A DNA stretch of 64,000 nt from Proteles cristata cristata (lineage: Eukaryota; Chordata; Mammalia; Carnivora; Hyaenidae): positions 2,279,501-2,343,500 of the forward strand of contig JAESUZ010003161.1 in assembly GCA_017311185.1 (NCBI GenBank), read 5' to 3'. The notes beneath the pieces were generated by a model that saw nothing but the letters and a program-made list of their open reading frames with translations, was not told the origin of the DNA and did not search any database. Below, piece after piece: positions 56,810 through 64,000 of the stretch. The translations under genes and the position numbers were made by a program. Each line of letters begins with the position of its first letter. The stretch's first letter is position 1.

Positions 56810-57104
56810 CCTCAAAATAATCCACAGACCTAATGAGGTTTCATACAAAGCATCAATAGAGCTCTTCGTGGAAATGGATGAATGGATTCTAAAATTTACA
56901 TAGACAAGAGAGAACATCCAAGAACTTTATGAATAAGAAGGCAGTGGTAGGATGCAGGACTTGTCTCACAAGCTATGAAACCTTGTTATAAGTTGTAGTA
57001 ATTAATGTAGTGGTCTATAGGAACAGATAAATTGATTAGCTGATTAATTGGACAAAAACCACAGAAGGAAATTCATGCCAATATTTAACTTTGATATATG
57101 ACAG
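56810..57104 (+). mobile_element. Old L1 ORF2 fragment
   Basis: TGAATGGATTCTAAAATTTACATAG, ATGCAGGACTTGTCTCACAAGC and TAGTGGTCTATAGGAACAGA follow the order of L1 ORF2. No open frame of useful length. Confidence 0.65.
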
Positions 57105-57172
57105 AGTTATATGTATCAAGCTGCCCAATCCATGTCATTTTGTTATGGCAGCCCTAGCTAATTAATAGAGTG
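57105..57172 (+). mobile_element. MLT-class LTR 3' end fragment
   Basis: AAGCTGCCCAATCCATGTCATTTTG followed by TTATGGCAGCCCTAGCTAATTAATA is the terminal part of an MLT-type LTR. It directly follows an L1M fragment. Confidence 0.65.
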
Positions 57173-57188
57173 TCCAAGCCAGAATTTC

Positions 57189-57405
57189 CTTTTTATTTTT
57201 AAAAATTTTTAAAGTTTTATTTATTCTTTTTGAGAGAAAGAGAGTGAGCCAGGGATGGACAGAGAGAGAGGGAGACAGAGTATCTCAAGCAGGTTTCTCA
57301 CTGTCAGCACAGAGCCTGACGCAAGGCTTGAACTCATGAACCATGAGATCATGACCCAAGCCAAAATCAAGAGTTGGTCACTTAACTGACTGCTACTCAG
57401 GCCAC
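57189..57405 (-). mobile_element. CAN-SINE, reverse, with a scrambled head end
   Basis: GA run and CCATGAGATCATGACCCAAG; the 5' end reads ACTGACTGCTACTCAGGCC instead of the usual GAGCCACCCAGGCGCCCC. Perfect duplication CCAAGCCAGAATTTC at 57173-57187 and 57406-57420. Confidence 0.94.
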
Positions 57406-58384
57406 CCAAGCCAGAATTTCTAACAGTCACTCCTCCTCCATATTTTCAGGTTTACAAGAGAGTACAGTAAAGCCTGAAACACACTAACACATTCCGCAAA
57501 ATAACTTCTGTGTAGCTACTCTGGCATCATTACAGAAGGAAAAGCAAACTGATAAACATTATTTGATTCCAAACTCTCTCATCAAATTTTCTTCTGTCCT
57601 TATGATAATAAAATTAAATTTCATATGATTGCCACTAATGTATGTATTAACCTGCATTTTGCTTCTTTTTGGTGATTATCACATTTGTCATTTATTATAT
57701 TGACAATTGCCAACACACATTATTATTAACAGCTAAATAATATTGCCTTATATTCATGAAATCTATCCGATGGCTGGCATGAAAATGTTATGTTGCCATT
57801 ATCAAACATGGATACCAGGGAGATGACATGAATCATAGAACTGGGAAAGACACTGGAACCAATCTGAAAACCACACTTCCCATCAAAGTCAACCTGCTGT
57901 AGGCTGCTACTGTCTCTTCCATTCAAAGCCAAGAGAAACTAACAGAACAGAATATAAAGGCAGCTAAGTAACAAGGATACACAGTCCTGGGGGCACAGCT
58001 GCATAGCTGTGCTCAAAATGAGGAAGCCCTTTTCCAAGTATTGAGTAACAGGCACAAAAATTTTGCTGAGGATCTTAGAGTAAATGGACTTCTACTTAAT
58101 GGAGGTGATCAAGGTCATGGTCAAGTCAAAAAATATGTAATTATTTCTACTTTTAAAAATTTACAAAAATTTACAAAATTTACAAATTTATTATAACTTC
58201 TGTTTATTAAAACAGAAAAAAATTTGGTCAAAAACAACAATAACATAAAGCCTTTGTCAATATTTAGGTCAGCTTCTTAGATGATACATGAATTAATGAG
58301 TGTGCTGGGTTTGTTTTAAAAGCTCTCTGTTTCTCTAGTTGAGTTTTTTCTACATCTGAAATTTGTTATTGTTTAAATAATAGA

Positions 58385-59040
58385 TTATTTATTACAGAAG
58401 GTTTAGGTTTATGAAAAAATTGGGTACAGTACAGAGATCCCATATACCCTCCTTGACCACCCCATTCTTCTAGCTCTCTCTATTATTAACCTCTTGCATG
58501 AGCATGGTACATTTTTTACATTTGATGAGCCAATATTGTTTTTCTTTTGATTAACATTTTGTTAAACTCTCAGTGAAGATTCCTCTACACCTGAACTAGT
58601 CTCCCTATATGCCAATTTGCCAATGGTCTGTCTGTTCCTTGGATAGGTGCCATTAACAACACATAGCAATGATATATGGGTGTCCTTTGAAAGCTCCAGA
58701 CAGTATATACACCTTTTGCTCTGTAATGAGCCAACACTGACAGATTATTATTAACTTTATTGTTAAAGTCCATAGTAAATGTTAGGGTACCTTCTTTGTG
58801 TTGTACCATTCTATGGATTTTGACAAGTGCATAAGATCGTATCTCCACCATTAAACATCAGAAAGAACAGTTTCACTACCCTAAAAATTCCTGTTCTCCA
58901 TGTATTCCCTCTCCCTCTCCCCACCAAGTCCCTGGCAACAACTAATCTTTTTACTTTCTCAATAGATTTGTCTCTTCCAAGTGACATGTAATATGCAGTC
59001 TTTTTCAAACAGAATTCTTTTATTTAGCAGTATGAATTTA
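58385..59040 (-). mobile_element. L1M 3' region, antisense, with a 188-bp insertion
   Basis: TTTAGGTTTATGAAAAAATTGG, GGTGTTGTACC-like TTGTGTTGTACCATTCTATGG, CACTACCCTAAAAATTCCTG and GTCCCTGGCAACAACTAATC match the same L1M 3' region as 43.4 kb. 58536-58723 is not L1 (see separate entry). Confidence 0.82.
58536..58723 (-). mobile_element. Unidentified retro-insertion with target-site duplication
   Basis: It interrupts an antisense L1M. The 13-bp duplication T(G/A)ATGAGCCAA(T/C)A lies at 58523-58535 and 58724-58736. On the minus strand it ends in an A-rich stretch (CAAAAGAAAAACAA), as a retroposed RNA would. In that direction one frame is open for 53 codons from the insertion border to TAA at 58564-58562, close to the A-rich end. 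The translation (for example KRCIYCLELSKDTHISLLC) is not one I recognise. It could be a truncated processed pseudogene or an unfamiliar short repeat. Confidence 0.6.
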
Positions 59041-59157
59041 AGGTGCAACTTGCTATTTTTCTGTAGGGAGTGGTGTAAAAGAGAAAAGGGTAAAGCAAGC
59101 ACAAGCTATTTTAATAGAAATATTCTTGGTGCTTTATCAGTAATTAGCATGTGCAGG

Positions 59158-59158
<1 letters not shown>

Positions 59159-59194
<36 letters not shown>
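59159..59194. repeat. (CA)18 microsatellite
   Basis: Eighteen perfect CA units in unannotated flanking DNA. Confidence 0.95.
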
Positions 59195-59195
<1 letters not shown>

Positions 59196-60151
59196 CCCAG
59201 TAATTTAGGATTTACACTTGACACTATGAATGTGCCAACTACAGGAACCACTGAACTTTAGAGCAAAGACTATTTCCACATTCAATTTATAGTCTACCAT
59301 TAAAATAATATTTATGGGGTGGAAAGTGGGGATAGAGAATTTGCAAACAACTTCTGGCATCCTTTTTTAGTAGATTTACTTATTATAGTAGAATGAGTGA
59401 AGTGATTCTGAAACAACTGAAATATTTTATAGGATTAAGCAATGAGTAAATGCGTTGTTGAGAGGCAGATCTCACTAACAAAGAAGGTGCACAGAAATAC
59501 ACAGCAGTGAATGGCAAGAAAGAACCTCATAGGAATGGACTAGAATTGGAAGTATTGATGTGGACTCTTAATTTCGAAAATTTATCAGAATGTGTATATG
59601 CATGTGTTAGTGCACATGTGTGTGCATAGGAATCTATTTATATGCATATATGTATACATATACATGCATATTTCCTAACTTTGCATACTGAAGGGGTCAA
59701 GAAGCAAAGACCTCAGTAACCATAAGCATACCTAATCCCAAAATTTGGCCTTTAATATCATTTCAACTAGAGGAAAAAAGACTGTACTTCATGGAGCTAT
59801 GCTGAGCTAAATACTTTAAAATTTATACCAGACTTATCTGCACAAAGGCCTATAATATCAATTAGGCTGAAGGTTCAAAGATATACTGTGCTATGCATAA
59901 TCACCCACAAGCTAGATTTTCTATAGTATAAGTCAGGAATATATTGTGTGTCAGAAAGTGAAGAAGCACTTAAGACAAAAAGGAATGGGGGCTTGCAACA
60001 AGGACACAGAACCAACTTGAAAAAGCCTTCAGTAGCCAAGTCAAACTGGGAATAATATGACCACCAAACTATTAATTACAGTAATGAATCATAAAACATT
60101 GAAAAATATGAGCTAATGAGTATGTTAGTATGTTAATTTTAGCCACCCAGA

Positions 60152-60897
60152 GTGGCTAAAATTAAACCCAGGAAACAATAGATGATGGCAAGGATGAAAA
60201 GTATGGCAAGTATAGAAAGGGGAACTCTCTTGCATTGTTGGTGGGAATGCAAATCAGTGCAGCCACTCTGGGAAAGTATGGAAGATTCCTCAAAAAATTA
60301 AAGATAAAGTACCCTATGACCCAGCAATAGCACTATGAGGAATTCATCCAAAGGATACAGGAATGCTGATTCATGGGGGCACATGTACTCCAATGTTTAT
60401 ACCAGCACTATCAACAATAGACAAATCATGGAAAGAGCCTAAATGTCCATCAACGGATGAATAGATAAAGAAGATATGTTTTATATATACAATAGAATAC
60501 TATTTGGCAGTAAAAAAGAATGAAATCTTGCCATTCTCAGTAATGTGGATGGAACTGGAGGTTCTTATTGCTAAGTGAAGTAAGTCAGTCAGAGAAAGAC
60601 AGATATCATATGTTTTCACTCATTTGTAGAAGCTGAGAAACTTAACAGAAGACCATGGGAGAAGGGGAAAAAAAAAGATAGTTACAAACAGAGAGAGGCA
60701 AACCATAAGAAACTTCTAAATACAGAGAACAAACAGCATGGAAGGGGGGCAGGGAAAATGGGTGATAGACATTGAGGAGGGCACTTGCTGATGTGAGCAC
60801 TGGGTGTTTTATGTAAGTAATAAATCACAGGAATCTACTCCCAAAGCCAGGAGCACACTGAATACACTGTATGTTAGCTAATCTGACAGTAAATTAC
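60152..60897 (+). mobile_element. Carnivore L1, ORF2 C-terminus and complete 3' UTR
   Basis: It starts at GTGGCTAAAATTAAACCCAGG, runs through TTGTTGGTGGGAATGCAAATC, CCTATGACCCAGCAATAGC, AATGTCCATCAACGGATG and the 3' UTR (GGGTGATAGACATTGAGGAGG) to the AAAT-rich tail. Stop codons and indels break the ORF2 frame. Its 5' junction is a perfect inverted repeat (60133-60165). Confidence 0.93.
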
Positions 60898-60898
60898 A

Positions 60899-60929
<31 letters not shown>

Positions 60930-60952
60930 ATGAATAAATGAATAAATACATT
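60897..60952. repeat. (AAAT)n repeat at an L1 3' tail
   Basis: About eight AAAT units with a few GAAT variants, growing from the poly(A) tail of the adjacent L1. Confidence 0.9.
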
Positions 60953-61431
60953 TGTTTAAAGATAAATAAATAAATTATAGAGAAAGGAGGTCTCATGCCT
61001 TTAAGATGGAATGCTGAGTGATGTCTGGTTAATGTGGTGGGGGTGTTGGAGTTGAATCATTTCCAGCACTATAGTAAAGACTAAATCAGGCAAGAATCAT
61101 CAGTGGATGCTAACTAAATCCAGAGAGAAATTTTGCTAAAAACCAGAAACTTGAAATGGACTTAAAGTGCCTATCACAAATCATCAATTAGTTTCAAGTC
61201 ATATAGAGGTGTTCTTTGTATTATTCTTGTTCTTGCAAATTTTCAGTAAGTTTGAATTTATTTTCAAACCAAACAATAAGAACATTAAGGAAAACAGTAT
61301 CTAATGAAGAAAGTAGTGACAATGAATATTCTACTGGAATCCTCATCTCCTATCACCTGGGCAACTCCTATTCATTAATCTGCCAAGGAATTGCTTTCTC
61401 TCTCTTACCTTCCCCAACACCTTTGTCTTAA

Positions 61432-61461
61432 AACAGAACAAAACAAAACAAAACAAAAACC
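61432..61461. repeat. (AAAAC)n repeat
   Basis: About five AAAAC-type units, slightly imperfect, in unassigned sequence. Confidence 0.8.
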
Positions 61462-62468
61462 CTGCACATTTCATATCATCTGGAATTGCATTTAGATTCT
61501 AGTAACACAGTGAAAATAGCAGTGGCTTAAAGAAGACAGAAATGTGTTTCTACCCCAAAATTCAAGGAGAGTCAGTCCAGGGCTCTGGTGTGTCATCAGT
61601 GATTAGTCTCCTTCTCTCTGCCTTTCTTATCTATGATTTCCATCATTAAAGTGACATTATCCTCCATTGTTACTCCTGGAGCTACAGCCATCACAACCAC
61701 AATCCAGCCAGCAATCCCTAGCCTTTTGTCCCCAAGCTAAGGAGACTTCCCCAAGGTCCAATCTCAAACTTCCATTTGCATTACATTAGCTCAAACTTAG
61801 TTCCATGGCTAGATCTCCTACAAGGGAGGATAGAAAATGGAGTCTTTCTCTGGGCATTTTATCACCTGGTATAAAATTGGAGTGCTTTTATAGGAGATAG
61901 GGGGAAATTAATCTTGGGTAGGCAATTATCAGTCTCTGAATACCATCCTGTTATGAAATTTGTCATTATTTTGTACATAGTCTACTATTACCTGTGTAAT
62001 ACTATATTTTGTTTGTGTTTATGTCACTATCCTAAACTGTAGCATATAATTTTTGGATACAAAATATCTATGTTGGCTCTCAAATGTCCCAGTGCTTGGG
62101 TCAGAGCCAGTCCCATAGTAATTGCTCATATAAGGTTCATGAAATTAAATGAGTTGATAGGCAGCCATCTGAGATATTCAAGATATATATATCTGATATT
62201 CCACAGGGTTACTCTGCCATTATGGAGAGACCTGAGGACAAAGTTCTTAAAGTTTTATGTGGTTGTAAAACTAAGTGCTGACAAAATTAGCTGGTGATCC
62301 CAGGTCATAGAATATAGAAGATGGTAATCAACTGAGAGTTTTAACAGTAAAATGCAATCCTTTTTCCTTATTTTTGATGACTTGTCCCTTTATAGACTCG
62401 AAATAGACTTAAAATATTAAATATTTTAAAACATAAATGTTAGAAAACACTTAATATTAGATATATAT

Positions 62469-62692
62469 TTTTCAATTTTTTTAAGAATGTTTTTAATTAT
62501 TTTTAAGAGAGAGAGAGAGACATAGCAAGAGTAGGGGAAGGGAAGAGAGAGAGGGAGACACAGAATCCAAAGCAGGCTCCAGGCTCTGAGCTGTCAGCAC
62601 AGAGCCTGATGCAGGGCTCCAACTCACAAACCACGAGAACATGACCTAAGCCAAAGTCAGATGCTTAACTGACTGAGCCACCCAGGCGCCCC
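62469..62692 (-). mobile_element. CAN-SINE, reverse
   Basis: GA run, GGCTCCAGGCTCTGAGCTGTC, head end GAGCCACCCAGGCGCCCC. Duplication TAATATTAGATATAT at 62452 and 62693. Confidence 0.96.
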
Positions 62693-63184
62693 TAATATTA
62701 GATATATTTCTGGCCTCATTTAACCAGTCAATAAGGAAGTAGGTTTTAAAAAAAGGAAGTAGGTTTAGAAACAATCTTCTTAGCATGCTCAACAATGAGC
62801 AACCTAATAGGAAAAAGGAAGCAAGGAATATTAGATTGCTGAGTGATATTTCATCTTCTCAAGCATATGATATGCCTCAGAATCCAACTGATCTTAGAAA
62901 AAAGCAAAGAGGAGGCTTTTTATATAAAAACACTAACTCAAAAAGAATGATCACACATAGAACAAAAAGTCCTTCTCACTCATGGAGTCACCAAATATAT
63001 TTGAGCTTTTACTATGCATCAGGCAATTTGCTAGATATAGAAGGCAGAATGGCATTTAAGGAAGAATGCTAATTTTACCCTCGGAGAGTTCTCCCAGTGG
63101 AACATGTTTTAAGCCTCAAGATTGTATACTTCCAAAACCCGTGCACTTGGCCACTATATTTTCACATTAAGATACAAATCTCCT

Positions 63185-63357
63185 TGGGGCATGTGAGAGG
63201 CTCAGTTGGTTAAGCATTCAACTCTAGATTTAGGCTCAGGTCAGGATCTCATGGTTGTGAGATTAAGGATTAAGCCTCAAGTTGGGCTCCACGCTGGGCA
63301 TGAAGTGAGGGAATTAGGATTCCCTCACTCCCTCGCCATGGCCCCTCCCCCCCCAAA
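63185..63357 (+). mobile_element. CAN-SINE, diverged, shortened 3' part
   Basis: GGGGCATGTGAGAGGCTCAG, then GGTCAGGATCTCATGG and GTTGGGCTCCACGCTGGGC; it ends in a C-rich stretch without a normal CT run or AATAAA tail. Confidence 0.88.
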
Positions 63358-63373
63358 AGAATTAACTATTCTT

Positions 63374-63712
63374 GGGGTGCCTGCGGCTGACTCTATCAGT
63401 AGAGCATGTGACTCGTGATCTTAGGATTGTGAGCTTGATCCCCACATTAGGTGTAGAGATAAATTAAATATAAAATCTTAATTTTTTAATTTTTATTTAT
63501 TTTTGAGAGAAAGAGAAACAGAGCATGAGTCGGGAAGGGACACAGAGAGAGGGAAACAAAGAATCTGAAGCAGGTTTCAGGCTCTGAGCTGTTAGCACAG
63601 AGCCCGAGGCAGGGCTCAAACTCACAAACTGAGAGATCATGACCTGAACCAAAGTCAGGCAGTTAAGTGACTGAGCCATCCAGGTGTCCCAAAAATAAAA
63701 TCTTAAAAAAAA
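63374..63712 (+). mobile_element. Short-type CAN-SINE interrupted by a reverse SINE
   Basis: GGGGTGCCTGCGGCTGACTC and GTAGAGCATGTGACTCGTG, then AATATAAAATCTTA before the insertion and AAAATAAAATCTTAAAAAA after it. Outer duplication AATTAA(C/T)T(A/T)TTCTTG-like at 63360 and 63713. Confidence 0.88.
63482..63690 (-). mobile_element. CAN-SINE, reverse, inside the tail of another SINE
   Basis: TTTATTTATTTTTGAGAGAAAG start and head end GAGCCATCCAGGTGTCCC. The duplication is the host tail, AAA(T/A)ATAAAATCTTA, at 63466 and 63691. Confidence 0.93.
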
Positions 63713-64000
63713 AATTAATTTTTCTTGAAAACTTCCATCTTAAATTTTGGGTCTATAGTCCAGTGATAGTTGAAGATCCTAAAATGTTGCCTTTATTACT
63801 TGCTCTTTCCATCAAAAAGTGAAGCTGCTGATAATGGATAAGAGAACTAAAATAATTTTTCTAAGGGAAGTAGAACGTTCATTGATATTTTTTTTTATAG
63901 TCTCACTTCACTGAGTTCTGTATAAATGAATTACCAAAATTTTGCAGTGTTCGGATTGATTTACAATTGTCTGAACATAACAACCAACATTCTGAACTGC

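Larger units (their letters stand above)
39730..64000. other. Presumed 5' flanking or intergenic DNA of SCEL
   Basis: No exon of a known gene could be recognised on either strand. Repeats cover much of it and are listed separately. Stretches over 300 bases where I see nothing are 39740-40700, 40925-41930, 42120-42440, 45950-46880, 47125-47870, 48720-49190, 49680-50030, 50130-50810, 50890-51480, 52470-54370, 54600-56800, 57420-58380, 59200-60130, 60960-62450 and 62710-63180. In human, as I recall, the region upstream of SCEL is a gene-poor interval towards MYCBP2, which is consistent. Confidence 0.45.

Overview
The window is vertebrate nuclear DNA from a carnivore. It is dense in tRNA-Lys-derived CAN-SINEs whose heads read like GCGCCTGGGTGGCT(C/T)AGTCGG. 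Their bodies (TCATGATCTCGCGGTTC, a CT-rich stretch, then an AATAAA-rich tail) are of the feliform type rather than the dog or mustelid type. Carnivore L1 3' ends and old mammalian repeats (L2, MIR, MER2, MER5, MER20, MLT-class LTRs) are also present. A cat-family species is most likely; another feliform is not excluded.

The one gene I can establish is on the minus strand: the 5' part of SCEL (sciellin), a precursor of the cornified envelope of stratified epithelia. Its exons are too short to stand out as open reading frames. Eight coding exons can be read from right to left: 23334-23395 (start codon at 23376), 22521-22638, 19128-19187, 14858-14926, 8828-8896, 8206-8244, 6936-7016 and 5034-5099. 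Each has consensus splice sites, and the reading frame is continuous across all seven junctions. Together they encode the first 181 residues plus two bases of the next codon. From the third coding exon on, every exon is phase 2 at both ends. The following exons (rest of the proline-rich region, the 20-residue repeats and the LIM domain) must lie beyond coordinate 1. A likely non-coding exon 1 with a TATA-like and an AP-1-like motif lies at about 39513-39730, which would make intron 1 about 16 kb. This first exon is inferred.

Layout: 1-5033 is intron; 5034-23395 holds coding exons and introns; 23396-39512 is probably intron 1; about 39730-64000 is 5' flanking or intergenic DNA with no gene I can support. 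Repeats dominate. I place about 35 SINEs, most with visible target-site duplications, several nested in each other or in L1. There is also a perfect 4 x 23 bp minisatellite in a SCEL intron, a pure 15-unit TGC repeat, several dinucleotide repeats, and a 14-bp perfect inverted repeat at an L1 5' junction.

I found no undescribed system of the operon, CRISPR or defence kind. The observations most worth checking are the SCEL promoter/exon 1 candidate, an in-frame 30-nt candidate microexon between two SCEL exons, inverted SINE pairs around SCEL exons, and a target-site-duplicated insertion of unknown origin at 58.5 kb.
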